Positions 9,171 to 19,002 are shown, numbered from the stretch's first letter. The stretch is DNA of 64,000 nucleotides from Streptomyces sp. MST-110588 (GCF_022695595.1 NZ_CP074380.1:4872501-4936500), one strand, 5' to 3'. A program made the numbers and translations. The notes: generated by a model not told the origin, from the letters alone.

Positions 9171-9246
9171 CCACCCCTCCCTTCCCGCTGTCCGGGTGGG
9201 ACGTCAGGGAAATCTCCGGGAAGTCCCTGAGTGATGTGGATCGCCG

Positions 9247-10218
9247 ATGGCTGATGATCAAACGGTGTTCTCTCACTCAGGGCCCGGGCGGGCCGTTCAG
9301 GACGTTGCGGCGGCTGCCCCGGACCGGGCCGCCGTGCTCTGGCCCATGGCCGAGATCGCGCTCGTCCTGCTGCTGTTCCTGGCCGTGCTCGCGGTCAAGC
9401 GCGGATGGCGCGGGGAAGCCCGGATCCGGCGTGCCGGGGCCCGGGTCAAGGCGTGGGTTCTGGCCGCTCCGGCCACCGCCGCGCTGTGGGTCTTCCTCAC
9501 GCTCCACTCCCTCACCCTCGCGGAGTTGACCTCCGACGTGGGCACCGAGGTCCTGCGTGCCCACAGCACCAATCTGACCCAGCTCGCCGAGCACCCCGTC
9601 TCGGCACTGTTCAGTTCGGCCCTGTGGATCGAGATACCGGACCTGCCGATGGTCGCCGTGCTGGCGGTCTGCGTCCTGGCGCCGGCCGAGCGCTGGCTCG
9701 GCACGTTCCGGACCGTCGTGGTGTTCTTCCTCGGCCATGTGCTGGCGACGCTCATCACCGCGGGCGTGCTGACGACCCTGCTTCGGGTGGAGACCGAGCG
9801 CTACGCGGACCGCGGGTTCGGCAGTGTGGTGGACGTCGGCGTCAGTTACGGCAGCCTCTGCGTCGCCGGACTGCTCACCTACCGCGTACGCCGTCTTCCA
9901 CTGCGCCTGCTGGTCATGGCCGCGTTGACGGCCGGGGTCCTCGCCTCGGGCGTCTTCTTCGAGGACTACACGGGATTCGGGCACAACACGGCCGTGGTCC
10001 TCGGCTTCCTCCTCCATCCGCTCGCGGCTCCGGTGATCGCCAGGAGTGCGGCGAAGAGGGCGGCCTGCCCGCCCGGTCCGCAGGGGAAGAAGCGGGAGGG
10101 GGAGCTGGTGGGCAATCCGGTGGGCAATCCGGTGGAGGAGACCGAGGCTCTCTCCGGCGGCCCGGTGCGCTCGCCGGAGCCCCCGCCCCTCCAGGTGGCG
10201 GCGGCCCGGGCGGAGTGA
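9247..10218 (+). CDS. Rhomboid-like integral membrane protein
   Basis: 323 residues. About six transmembrane segments occupy residues 25-265; the tail (about 265-323) is cytoplasmic, Pro/Glu-rich, with a GNPVGNPV duplication. The VGVSYGSLCVAG segment resembles the rhomboid GxS nucleophile motif and GFGHNTAVVLGFLLHP supplies a possible catalytic histidine in a later helix. These match the Streptomyces rhomboid-like family, many of whose members have unproven protease activity. It follows the 77-aa peptide gene on the same strand and ends before a hairpin terminator. The annotated ATG follows GTGATGTGGATCGCCG without a good RBS, so the start is uncertain. Confidence 0.7.
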   Translation: MADDQTVFSHSGPGRAVQDVAAAAPDRAAVLWPMAEIALVLLLFLAVLAVKRGWRGEARIRRAGARVKAWVLAAPATAALWVFLTLHSLTLAELTSDVGTEVLRAHSTNLTQLAEHPVSALFSSALWIEIPDLPMVAVLAVCVLAPAERWLGTFRTVVVFFLGHVLATLITAGVLTTLLRVETERYADRGFGSVVDVGVSYGSLCVAGLLTYRVRRLPLRLLVMAALTAGVLASGVFFEDYTGFGHNTAVVLGFLLHPLAAPVIARSAAKRAACPPGPQGKKREGELVGNPVGNPVEETEALSGGPVRSPEPPPLQVAAARAE

Positions 10219-10236
10219 GCGCGGTGCACGGGCGGG

Positions 10237-10266
10237 AGCCTGCTCGCACGGTGGTGCGGGCAGGCT
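10237..10266. terminator. Hairpin terminator after rhomboid-like gene
   Basis: AGCCTGCTCGCAC pairs with GTGCGGGCAGGCT around GGTG (one G-T wobble), then TT. It lies between two convergent genes, 19 nt after the rhomboid-like stop. Confidence 0.75.
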
Positions 10267-10410
10267 TTCCGCCTGCGCGTACGCGCATGGACGTGCGCGT
10301 ACGTGGGCGGATCTGCACGTACGCCGTGGGGCCGGTTGCTGCCGCGTCCCTCGCCGGCGTACTGCCGGCCCGCCGGTGATCACTTGCCGTACCGGTCCGC
10401 AACGGTGTCG

Positions 10411-13400
10411 TCAGGAGGCGGTCAGCAGCGCCTCCAGGGCCACGGCCGTATCGGGGTGGCGGCCGACCAGTACGGCGCCCGGGGGCCCGGCGTCCGGCTG
10501 CTCCCATGTGCCCTCGCAGCCCAGCAGGGTAGCCACCGCGTCGCAGGTCGCGGGGTGGGCGGTGAGCAGCGTGCCGCAGCGGTTGCCCGGTGCGCGCCGC
10601 ACAGGGCGTACGGGTGCCGGATCCGGCTGGGCGCGCCAGGGCGGCACCCACTCGTCCAGCGCCGCCAGCCGGCCGGGAAAGACGCGTCCGGCCTCACGGA
10701 TCAGCAGCGGGGCGAGCTCCGCGCCCTCCGATCGCAGGGTCGTGATCAGGGTCGGCAGCCACGGCAGCAGCACCGGGTCCGGCAGCCGCCCGAAGGCGTT
10801 GGACACCGCTTCCACGACGAAGTCGGTCAGGGCCGGGACGGGCTCCAGGGCATGCAGGAAGCCACTGAGGTAGCGCGGATAGGCGGGCACCACCAGGGGG
10901 TTGGCCAGGAGGGCGTCACATCTCTCGCGCAGGGCCGTACGGGACAGGCGCCCGAGGTGGGTCTGGGCCGCCCACAGCAGCGCCGACTTGGACGGGTCAT
11001 CGGGGTGGCACTGGGCCAGTGCCAGTTCCAGTTGGGTGTGGTCGCAGCCCAGCGACAGTGCCAGGCCCTCCATGCTGAACAGGAAGCCCAGCATCGCCGC
11101 GACCTGCCGGACGGTGGCGTCCTCGTCGGTGAAGGCCGTCGGCAGCAGGGTGCAGTAGTGGGCGTACCCGGCCTTGACGAAGGACTCGATCCACGGTGGC
11201 AGCACCGGCTCGCTGGTGCGGTAGTACGCCAGCAGCCGCCGGGTCCGGCGCAGCACCTCCGGCGCGCCGTCGGCACCGCGTTCGGCCGAGAGCACCTCCA
11301 GGGCGTGGGTGCCCAGCTCGTCGGCGAGGCGGCGGCTGCGCAGGTACAGCGTCGCGTCCTCCACGGCCTGAAGGACGGTCGCCGTGGTGGCCCGCGGCCC
11401 GTACACCGTACGGCGCAGGCGCTGTTCCAGGACCTGCTCGATGCTGACGCCCTCGTAGCCGAGCTCGATCAGCGCACGCTCGTGGGTGCCCAGCGCCAGG
11501 TCCCAGGACTCCTGGATCGGCCGCTCACCGAGCTTGCGCTCGCCCATGACGGGGCGGGCGGCGCCCCGCGGCATCAGATACCGCAGCATCCACAGGACGT
11601 CGGAGCACGGTTCCAGTTCCGGGCGGCCGGCGATGTCCAGCAGCGCCCGCTGCACACCGCGCTGGTGGAGTCTGAGGTTCAGGGGCGCGAGCCGGTCGTG
11701 CACGTCACGGGCCAGGGGCGGCAGCGCGTCGTAGCCGACCCGGCCGGTCCGGTCACCGCCCATCATGATCTCCACGAGGCGGCGCACATCTCGCCGGCCG
11801 GGCACGGTGTCCTTCTCGATGCAGGTGACGGCCGCGTCCTGGAAGTCGTACGGCGTGGGCCTGGCCCGGTCACGCATCCCGGCCAGCAGGATCGACGTCT
11901 CGAACACCGCGATGGCGTCGGCGGTGGAGGCCAGGTAGCCGTTGCGGCGCGCGGCGCGCACGATCTCCACCGACCAGCCGAGCAGTTCGGCCTCGTCCAG
12001 CTTGTCCAGGACGGGCGGCTGCCGCAGGAAGCCGGTCAGCCTGTCCGGCGGCGGGAGGGTCGGGACGGCCGGGACGGGAGACGGCGGCGCGGGCGCGGCC
12101 TTCTTGGCCTTCGGCTTCCTCGTACCCGCCTGACCCGCCAGCCGGTACGGCGTCTCACGCGTACGTTTGAGGTTCTTCGCCCAGAGCGTCGCGGCGATCG
12201 ACACCGAGCCCGCGGCGAGGCCGAACTGCGCCTCGATCGCCGCGTGACTGGAGGGAATCAAACCGTGCTGCCACTTGGTGGCGGTGCGCGGACCGATCTC
12301 GAAGGTGCCGGCGCCGTGGACGCCGAACTCCTGCACCCTGCTGGCCGCGTGGAAGGCCCCGCAGACATAGAGGCAGTCCGCCGGGTCGGTGCCGGTCGCG
12401 GCCAGGTGCTCACGCATCCTGGTCCACATGTAGCGCTCCCGGTCCTCGTCCACGCCCACCCGGTGCGGATCACCGGGCGCCAGTCGCCTGAAAAGGCTGC
12501 CGATCAGGAACATGACCTGGCGGTAGGTGTCGTGGTCACTGTCGCCCAGCGGCAGTTCGACGTACTGGTGCCACCACTCCGACCAGTGCCGCACCTTGCC
12601 GTGGTGCAGCAGGTGTTCCTCCAGTTCGGCGAAGCGGGGCCGCAGATCACCGATCTCCACGCCGACCGCGTCGCCGTGCAGCGCGGTCTCTTCGTCGGCG
12701 GGTGGCGCGTCCGGATCGGCGGGCCCGGGCGGCTCGGTGGTGCGCTCGCCGCGCGCGTCCCACTGGAAGACATGGTCCGAGGAACGGTCGACGAGGACCA
12801 GTTCGACGCCCGGCGTGTCCAGCGCGTAGGCGATGGCCTGGTACTCGGCCGAAGCCTCGGTGATCGGCGCGACCACCGACAGCGGGGACCACTCGGCCGG
12901 GAATCCGTCGACCTCGCTCGCGAACGACTGGAGGGCCACCGGCAGTCGGCAGTTGCGCAGCTCGGTCAGCAGGGGCGCCATGTCCTCGCACAGCTCCAGG
13001 TAGACGACCTTGGGCTGCTTGGCCCGCAGGCGGCGCGCCATCGCCAGCGCCGAGGCGGGGGAGTGGTGGCAGACGGGGAAGATCTCCAGTGGCTCGCGCA
13101 CCGCGCGGTCGACGTCGTCGACGAGGCCGAGGAGGATGTCCTCCAGGGCGTCGGGCCCGCCGGCGAACGCCGCGGCGGCCTCGCGCAACTGTGTGCGCAG
13201 GGCCTGGAAGGTCTCCCCGTGCGGGCTGTGCGCGGGTCCTTCGAGGGGGCTGATGACGCCCCCCGTGTGCGGTGCGCTCATGCACTCCTCGTCCGTACCG
13301 CTCATGCGCTCCTCGTCCGTACCGTTCACGGGCTCCTCGTCCGTACCGTTCACGGGCTCCTCGTCCGTACCGCCGGCTGGTTCCTCGTACGTACCGCTCG

Positions 13401-13425
13401 CCGGTTTCTCGTACGCACCGCTCAT
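10411..13425 (-). CDS. DUF5682 family protein, MoxR/VWA-associated
   Basis: 1004 residues, soluble. It matches the large DUF5682 proteins that accompany MoxR-AAA ATPases and VWA proteins: IFPVCHHSPASALAMARRLR near residue 115, a VVYLELCEDM segment, LYVCGAFHAASRV near residue 355 and long helical repeats in the C-terminal half. The His-His motif and the GAFHA box resemble hydrolase or TraB/PrgY-like features, but the activity is unknown. Its ATG overlaps the ATPase stop by ATGA, implying translational coupling. The first 50 residues are a 24-bp in-frame repeat (GTDEEPVN-type units) and are probably dispensable; the real fold begins near residue 65. Confidence 0.85.
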   Translation of the reverse strand: MSGAYEKPASGTYEEPAGGTDEEPVNGTDEEPVNGTDEERMSGTDEECMSAPHTGGVISPLEGPAHSPHGETFQALRTQLREAAAAFAGGPDALEDILLGLVDDVDRAVREPLEIFPVCHHSPASALAMARRLRAKQPKVVYLELCEDMAPLLTELRNCRLPVALQSFASEVDGFPAEWSPLSVVAPITEASAEYQAIAYALDTPGVELVLVDRSSDHVFQWDARGERTTEPPGPADPDAPPADEETALHGDAVGVEIGDLRPRFAELEEHLLHHGKVRHWSEWWHQYVELPLGDSDHDTYRQVMFLIGSLFRRLAPGDPHRVGVDEDRERYMWTRMREHLAATGTDPADCLYVCGAFHAASRVQEFGVHGAGTFEIGPRTATKWQHGLIPSSHAAIEAQFGLAAGSVSIAATLWAKNLKRTRETPYRLAGQAGTRKPKAKKAAPAPPSPVPAVPTLPPPDRLTGFLRQPPVLDKLDEAELLGWSVEIVRAARRNGYLASTADAIAVFETSILLAGMRDRARPTPYDFQDAAVTCIEKDTVPGRRDVRRLVEIMMGGDRTGRVGYDALPPLARDVHDRLAPLNLRLHQRGVQRALLDIAGRPELEPCSDVLWMLRYLMPRGAARPVMGERKLGERPIQESWDLALGTHERALIELGYEGVSIEQVLEQRLRRTVYGPRATTATVLQAVEDATLYLRSRRLADELGTHALEVLSAERGADGAPEVLRRTRRLLAYYRTSEPVLPPWIESFVKAGYAHYCTLLPTAFTDEDATVRQVAAMLGFLFSMEGLALSLGCDHTQLELALAQCHPDDPSKSALLWAAQTHLGRLSRTALRERCDALLANPLVVPAYPRYLSGFLHALEPVPALTDFVVEAVSNAFGRLPDPVLLPWLPTLITTLRSEGAELAPLLIREAGRVFPGRLAALDEWVPPWRAQPDPAPVRPVRRAPGNRCGTLLTAHPATCDAVATLLGCEGTWEQPDAGPPGAVLVGRHPDTAVALEALLTAS
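13276..13419. repeat. 24-bp in-frame minisatellite in the DUF5682 gene
   Basis: About six tandem copies of a 24-bp unit containing CTCCTCGTCCGTACCG (plus strand), progressively diverged toward the start codon. They encode repeated GTDEEPVN/GTDEERMS octapeptides at the N terminus. Because the unit is a multiple of three, copy-number change would keep the frame. Confidence 0.85.
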
Positions 13426-14543
13426 GACAGCGTGGCGATCGCGTCGCGGCCACCCTTGAGGAACTCCGGCCAGGAGCCGCCCTCTTCCTTGCTGCGCGGC
13501 TCGATGACGCCGTGCAGGAACTTGTTGAGGATGGCCAGGTCCTCCGGATCGCGCCGGGCCAGCGACCCGACCAGCGAGGAGGCCAGCGCATGGGCGGTCA
13601 GCGCCTTCTCGCCGAAGAAGTTGCTGTGCAGGATCGCGTCCTCCAGCACTCCGATCTGTTCGGCGGTGGACAGCGCGGACTCCAGCTTCTCGTCCTCGCT
13701 GCCGGCCGCCGCGGCCGAGGCGCGCAGATCGGCGAAGCTCTGCAGCAGGACGTCGAGCAGCGTCGGCGGCACGTCCAGTTCGATCCGGTGGCGGCGCAGC
13801 AGCTCCTCGGTACGGAAGCGGACGATCTCCGCCTCGCTCTTCTTGTTCGTCACCACCGGGATGCGTACGAAGTTGAAGCGGCGCTTGAGCGCGGAGGACA
13901 GGTCGTTCACGCCCCGGTCCCGGCTGTTGGCGGTGGCGATGACCGAGAAGCCGGGCTTGGCGAAGACGATGTTGTCGCTGCCGTCGCTGTCCAGTTCGGG
14001 CACGGAGATGTACTTCTCGGACAGGATCGAGATCAGTGCGTCCTGGACGTCGCTGGTGGAGCGGGTCAGCTCCTCGAAACGGCCGATCGATCCCGTCTCC
14101 ATCGCGGTCATGATCGGCGAGGGGATCATCGACTCACGTGACTGGCCCTTGGCGATGACCATGGAGACGTTCCAGGAGTACTTGATGTGGTCCTCGGTCG
14201 TGCCGGCCGTGCCCTGCACCACCAGGGTGGAGTTGCGGCTGATCGCGGCGGACAGCAGCTCGGCCAGCCAGCTCTTGCCGGTGCCGGGGTCGCCGATGAG
14301 CAGCAGGCCGCGGTCGGAGGCCAGTGTGACGATGGAGCGCTCCACGAAGCTGCGGTCGCCGAACCACTTCTGCGAGATCTCCCGGTCCAGGCCGTCGGAG
14401 CGCTCGGAGCCCAGGATGAACAGCCGGACCATCTTGGGGGACAGCCGCCAGGAGAAGGGCTTGGGGTTGTCGTCGACGGACTCCAGCCAGTCCAGCTCCT
14501 CGGCATACTTGATCTCGGCGGGAGCGCGCAACAGGTCGGACAT
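13422..14543 (-). CDS. MoxR-type AAA+ ATPase
   Basis: 373 residues. Walker A is GDPGTGKS (about 84-91); a Walker B/sensor region runs through QDALISILSEKYISVPE, sensor 1 is FSVIATANSRDRG, and the arginine-finger segment is SSALKRRFNFVRIP. This is the AAA+ core of MoxR-like chaperones, which remodel or insert metals into partner proteins together with VWA proteins. It lies in an operon order VWA-MoxR-DUF5682 on the minus strand; its stop overlaps the next start (ATGA). The 91-nt gap upstream contains GCTGAGCG repeats. Partner protein target is unknown. Confidence 0.9.
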   Translation of the reverse strand: MSDLLRAPAEIKYAEELDWLESVDDNPKPFSWRLSPKMVRLFILGSERSDGLDREISQKWFGDRSFVERSIVTLASDRGLLLIGDPGTGKSWLAELLSAAISRNSTLVVQGTAGTTEDHIKYSWNVSMVIAKGQSRESMIPSPIMTAMETGSIGRFEELTRSTSDVQDALISILSEKYISVPELDSDGSDNIVFAKPGFSVIATANSRDRGVNDLSSALKRRFNFVRIPVVTNKKSEAEIVRFRTEELLRRHRIELDVPPTLLDVLLQSFADLRASAAAAGSEDEKLESALSTAEQIGVLEDAILHSNFFGEKALTAHALASSLVGSLARRDPEDLAILNKFLHGVIEPRSKEEGGSWPEFLKGGRDAIATLS

Positions 14544-14634
14544 ATCAGGGCCTTTCTGAATTGCCGGGTAAGCATGAAGCGGTAAGTAAGTGCTGAGCGC
14601 TGAGCGGTACGTGCTGTGCGCTGAGCGTCAACTG

Positions 14635-16308
14635 CTAAGCGAGGAACGTCTTGAGCTCGTGGACGAGCTTGCGTATGTGGCCGGACAGCACGGGGGCGCC
14701 GAGGTCCTTGAAGCGCTCCCGGAACCACGGGTTGACATCGGCGCGGCCGGAGCTGGTCACCGAGCCGACCGGGATGAACTTGGCCCCGGAGCGGTGAATG
14801 GCGGCCATGCTCTCGAACAGTTGCTCGCACTGCCATTCGTAGAAGTCGGAGATCCACACCACGACGGTGTTGCGGGGCTCGGCGATCTTCGGCTGGGCCA
14901 GCGCCATGGCGACCGTGCCGTCGGTGCCGCCCCCGAGGTTGGTGCGCAGCAGGGTCTCGAAGGGGTCGTGCACCCACGGGGTCAGGTCGAGCGCCTGCGT
15001 GTCGTACGCGATGAGGTGGACGTCCACCTTCGGCAGCCCGGCGAAGATCGACGCCAGGATGGTGCAGTTCACCATCGAGTCGACCATCGAGCCCGACTGG
15101 TCCACCACGACGATCAGCCGCTGGGGCGTCGTCCTGCGGGCGGTGTGCCGGTAGTAGAGGCGGTCGACGTACAGCCGCTCCTCCTCCGGGCTCCAGTTGG
15201 TGAGGTTCTTCCAGATCGTGCGGTTCAGGTCGAGGTTGCGGAAGACCCGCTTGGGCGGGACGGAGCGGTCCAGCGCGCCCACGGTGGCCTTCTCCACCTG
15301 CGTACGCAGCACTTCGGCGACCTCGTCGACGAAACGGCGGATCAGGTTCTTGGCGTTGGCCAGGGCCACCCCGGAGAGGTTGTCCTTGTCCCGCAGGAGC
15401 TGCTCGATCAGCGACATGCTTGGGGTCAGCCGCGCGGCGAGCTCCGGGTCGGCCAGCACCTCGCGCAGATGCATCCGCTTGACCAGGTCCGCCTCGATGG
15501 CGCCCAGTTCCGGGCCGATCGCCGGGATCAGTTGGCCCAGGTCGGGTGGCGTACGCGGGCCGACGCCGGTGCCGGTCGGGCTGACGCCCCGGCCCGCGGC
15601 GGCCGGCCGGTTCCCCTGGCCGGCACGTCCGCCGCGCAGCTCACCGGGGGCGCAGCCCAGCGCGCGCTCCAGCCAGGCCGCGTCGGACTGCCAGCGGGAG
15701 AGCTGTCCGGCGGTGACCGTGCCGGAGCCCGAGGAGAAGACGTTGAGCAGCACCTTCGACACCAGTGCCGCGCGCCGTACTTCGTCGGCGCGGTCGCGTA
15801 CGCCGTGCCGGTCGCCCTGCTCGCCCTGCCCGGGATCGGCGGGGTCGGCGGACTCGTCGGTCCCGTCGGTCCCGTCGGACCCGTCGGACCCGTTCGGCTC
15901 GGGCACCATCAGGCCGTCGAACTCGGCGGCCAGCTCCGGGTGGCGCTGCACGATGGAGTCGACGGAGGTCTGCGGGTCCAGCAGCCCGGACGGCAGTCCG
16001 ATGTCCTCGACGACGGCGAGGCTCGCCGATTCCAGCGCGGCCTGTTCCTCGTGATCGAACAGGCGGGCAAGGAGCCGCCAGTACAGGACCTGACGGCGGT
16101 TGTCGTAGAGGTCCGCCGCGGGTACGGCCGCGGCGGACCCGGTGGTGTCAGGAGTGCCGTGGTTCCCAGCGCTCTTGGAGCTGCCGGAGTTTCCGGGGCT
16201 GCCAGAAATTTGGGGGCTGTCAGAAATTCCGGGGTTCTGCGGGGGCACGTCCTCGTCAGCCGTCGCCCGGCCGGTCGGGACCGCTTGCCCGGTCGTGTGG
16301 TCCGTCAT
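14635..16308 (-). CDS. VWA domain protein (CoxE-like) of the MoxR module
   Basis: 557 residues. Residues 1-50 are Ser/Gly-rich and disordered, a helical region follows with a GSDGSDGTDGTDES acidic repeat near 150, and the C-terminal third is a von Willebrand A domain with an intact MIDAS motif (VVVDQSGSMVDS near residue 370), GGGTDGTVAMAL and VVVWISDFYEW. Such proteins bind a divalent metal and dock a MoxR ATPase onto its client. The ATG at 16308 overlaps the stop of the SWIM gene (AAATGA), so these are one operon. Function of the whole complex is not established. Confidence 0.88.
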   Translation of the reverse strand: MTDHTTGQAVPTGRATADEDVPPQNPGISDSPQISGSPGNSGSSKSAGNHGTPDTTGSAAAVPAADLYDNRRQVLYWRLLARLFDHEEQAALESASLAVVEDIGLPSGLLDPQTSVDSIVQRHPELAAEFDGLMVPEPNGSDGSDGTDGTDESADPADPGQGEQGDRHGVRDRADEVRRAALVSKVLLNVFSSGSGTVTAGQLSRWQSDAAWLERALGCAPGELRGGRAGQGNRPAAAGRGVSPTGTGVGPRTPPDLGQLIPAIGPELGAIEADLVKRMHLREVLADPELAARLTPSMSLIEQLLRDKDNLSGVALANAKNLIRRFVDEVAEVLRTQVEKATVGALDRSVPPKRVFRNLDLNRTIWKNLTNWSPEEERLYVDRLYYRHTARRTTPQRLIVVVDQSGSMVDSMVNCTILASIFAGLPKVDVHLIAYDTQALDLTPWVHDPFETLLRTNLGGGTDGTVAMALAQPKIAEPRNTVVVWISDFYEWQCEQLFESMAAIHRSGAKFIPVGSVTSSGRADVNPWFRERFKDLGAPVLSGHIRKLVHELKTFLA

Positions 16309-18279
16309 TTGCGCAGCAGCCTCCCGGCCCGTTCCCGCAGTACGGCGACCGCGTCGGTGGCGGCCTTCTCCGCCCTGACCCCGGCCTTGTCGGTCGTGCC
16401 CCCGGCCCAGCCCCGGCGTGGATCGCGACGGCCTGCTTCCGTACGGTCTTCTCCACGGCCAGCGGCTGAAGGCGGTACGCCCCGGCGTCCCAGCGGAGCA
16501 GCCCGATGCACGCGCCGGACGCGGCGACGGCCTGGGGGGTGAGCGGACCGGCGGCCGGTATGCGGTCGGTGTCGACAAGGAGAGAACGTCCGGCGACGGT
16601 GAACGTCAGGGTGCCGTCGTCCCCCTTCCGGGTGGTGTAGCTCTCCAGGAAGACGGGAACGGCGATGCGCGCCGGATGCCGGTCCAGCGGCGCGGTCACC
16701 GGATCGGTCGCGACGGGCAGGGCGACCCGCGCGGTGGCGAAGGCGTCGGCGGGCTCGCCCGGCCGGGCCTGCGCGTCACTCCACACCAGATCGCCTTCGG
16801 CTGTGACCGGCATGCCGGTCAGGTCCATCGCCCGGCCCTCACCGACGGCCGCCAGGAGCGACATGTGCGGGCGCAGCAACTGCCACAGTCCGGCGCCGAG
16901 GACCGTGTCGGGCTTGGGCGCCGACACACTGGCCCGCACCAGGCGGGATGCCGTACCGTCCGCCGGCTCGAACACCGCGTGGACCTGGGCCTGTACGGCG
17001 GTCGCGTGCTCCTGCACATCCACGCCCAGGGGCAGCAGACGGCCGGTGGCCGTGCCGGTCACGGGCGCCGGGGCCGCGCCGGGCAGTGTCAGCAGCATCC
17101 CGCGCGACCACAGGTCGGCCCAGCGGCGCACCGGCAGGTGTTCCTGGGCCGCGCCCGGGCAGCAGGCGGCGAGTTCGGCGGCGAACCCGTCCAGGAGCGT
17201 CGCCAGGCGGCGCAGCGCCGGAACCGGAAGCATCGCGGAGACGATCTGCGCCGCCCCGGAGACCAGTTCGTGGTCGATGCCCTGCCAGCCGCAGCGTGCC
17301 AGGTCCGACAGCCAGGAACGGGCGGCGGCGAGCGGGTTCGCCGCTTCCCGCGCGGCGGGGGCGGGGCGGTGTCCTCGCCGCGGGACCGGCCGGTCGTCTC
17401 CTGGATCCGGGCCAGCAGCGCGTCGTGGACGGAGCCGAGCAGCGCGGTACGGGCGGCGGCGAGCGCCACGAAATGGTCCTCGCCCGCGGAGCCGGCCGCC
17501 GCCTTTTCGGCCGCCTCGGCGACCCTGTCGGCCAGCGGCGTCCCGGCGACCGCCCGGGCCAGCTCCGCCAGGCCGGCGGCCTGGGCGGGCGCCGGGCGGA
17601 GCAGTCCGGTGACCAGGGCCGCGTCGAAGGCGTCGACGGCCGCCAGCGCCTCGTCGAGCCCGGTGACGGTCTCGGCGGCCGGATCGGCGCCCGCCCCCGT
17701 ACTCGTGTCCGTACCTGTCCCCGTATCCGTATCCGAGCCCGCGGCCGGACCGGGCGTGGGCGAGGGGGCCTCCGCCGACCGGGTCGGCGGGAACCACTGC
17801 AACTCGGGCAACGGCTCCGTGCTCGGGGCGAGTTCCAGATAGGCCAGGTGGCGCAGGAACCGGCTGAAGACGGTCGCGGCGGCCCCGGCGTCCCCCTTCG
17901 GCGGATGCGTGCCGCTCATGCCGGCGGTGATGCTCTGGGCGCTCGGCTCGGCGTCCGTGCTCTCGGCCCTCAGATAGCGGACGACGCGCTCGGCGCCGTA
18001 CTGGAGCACCGCTTCGTTGATCAGGGCCCGGATGTGATTGCAGAATCCGCCCCGCGCACCGCCACAGGGCCGGTTGTTGTTGGTGCTGCAGGCGTACGCG
18101 TACGTACCGGCCGCAACCGACGAGACATAGACCCGCTCGATGTCCGAACCGCTGGAGACCACGCCCTGCAGGCGTCCGTCGGCCAGTTCGACGAAGGGGA
18201 CCTTGGCGAGCTTGCGCGGCCGTGCGGGCGGCAGCACCCGTGCCGTGCTCGACCTCTCCCAACTCTCCCGATCCGACAC
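16305..18279 (-). pseudogene. SWIM zinc-finger protein gene, split by two frameshifts (or assembly errors)
   Basis: Expected product about 655 residues. Frame 1 opens at GTG 18279 (GGGAG 7 nt upstream) and includes the SWIM-type zinc motif (CSTNNNRPCGG..FCNHIRAL). Near 17345-17375, inside a C-rich run, homology jumps to a second frame (ANPLAAARSWLSDLARCGWQGI onward), and near 16395-16420, again in a C/G run, it jumps to a third frame that carries the natural C terminus (AVLRERAGRLLRK) and ends exactly at the VWA start. SWIM proteins accompany MoxR/VWA/DUF5682 genes. Two indels in G/C homopolymers suggest sequencing error at least as strongly as true decay. A Thr/Asp/Gly-rich repeat lies near 17690-17740. 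Confidence 0.75.
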
Positions 18280-18502
18280 CGCACCACTCCCATGCACCAG
18301 AAGAAACCAAGGGGAATTCAGCACCTCGACGGCCCGAAAGTCGGCCCGAAAGGCGAGGCACGGCTGAACATAGTGGCGACCACTGACAACGCCGGTCGCC
18401 CGCGGACGCCGGCCCCCGTCGTCCGCCGCTCGCCGGTCCCGTCACCGGCGGCTCATCGGGCGTGAAATCCCGTCTGGCGCACGGGCTTTGGACGCGGCAA
18501 GA

Positions 18503-18538
18503 GGTGAGGGCCGAGGCGCTACGGCCTCGGCCCTCACC
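18503..18538. terminator. Hairpin terminator upstream of SWIM gene
   Basis: Stem GGTGAGGGCCGAGGC / GCCTCGGCCCTCACC around GCTACG. It lies 155 nt past the stop of the 102-aa membrane protein gene on the minus strand and probably ends its transcript. The rest of 18280-18693 shows no gene. Confidence 0.75.
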
Positions 18539-18693
18539 GTGCGGAGGTGCTGTGAGCGGCTGGTTCGGTAACGGATGGTTCGGTGGGTGAAGATGGCCCG
18601 GGGTGGATGAAGGTGGTTCAGCGGGCAGGGTGCTTCAGTAGGCGTTGAGTGCAGCAGGTGCTGAGGGCGGCGGATGCCGGGACGTGGATACGG

Positions 18694-19002
18694 TCAGTCC
18701 TGGGTACGGTCGGTGGGTTCGCGGCTGCCGCTCTTGGCCAGACCACGGCTGAGCAGGTAGCCGATGGTGAGCAGGGTGACGTACAACCACGCCTGGTCGG
18801 CGGGGAACCGGTCCACGTGAACGGGTCCTCCGCTGTCCCCGACCACGGCGGAGGCGACCAGGACCGCGATCACCGCGGCGACGTACACCATCAGTTCGGT
18901 CGTCTTGAAGGCGGGCTTGGTCTCGGTGTGGATGCGCGAAGGGGCGTGGCTGCTCCGGGACCTGCCGGTTTCCGGGTACTCGGAGGATGAAGCGGTGGCC
19001 AT
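18694..19002 (-). CDS. Small two-span membrane protein, unrecognised
   Basis: 102 residues starting ATG at 19002. Two predicted transmembrane helices (LMVYVAAVIAVLVASAVVG, about 37-55, and WLYVTLLTIGYLLSRGLA, about 72-89) are joined by a short extracellular loop containing GDSGGPVHVDRF; N and C tails are hydrophilic and probably cytoplasmic. Similar small proteins are common in Streptomyces without assigned function. The region 19003-19324 between this gene and the upstream phosphatase holds no gene; it contains a GCCTCGTGGGGAGG direct repeat near 19250-19280. Confidence 0.7.
   Translation of the reverse strand: MATASSSEYPETGRSRSSHAPSRIHTETKPAFKTTELMVYVAAVIAVLVASAVVGDSGGPVHVDRFPADQAWLYVTLLTIGYLLSRGLAKSGSREPTDRTQD

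Noticed and set aside
10303..14559. 1418-codon open frame on the plus strand
   Set aside because: It is antisense to the DUF5682 and MoxR genes; high G+C gives long shadow frames. No RBS and no recognisable motif, whereas the minus strand encodes clear AAA+ motifs.
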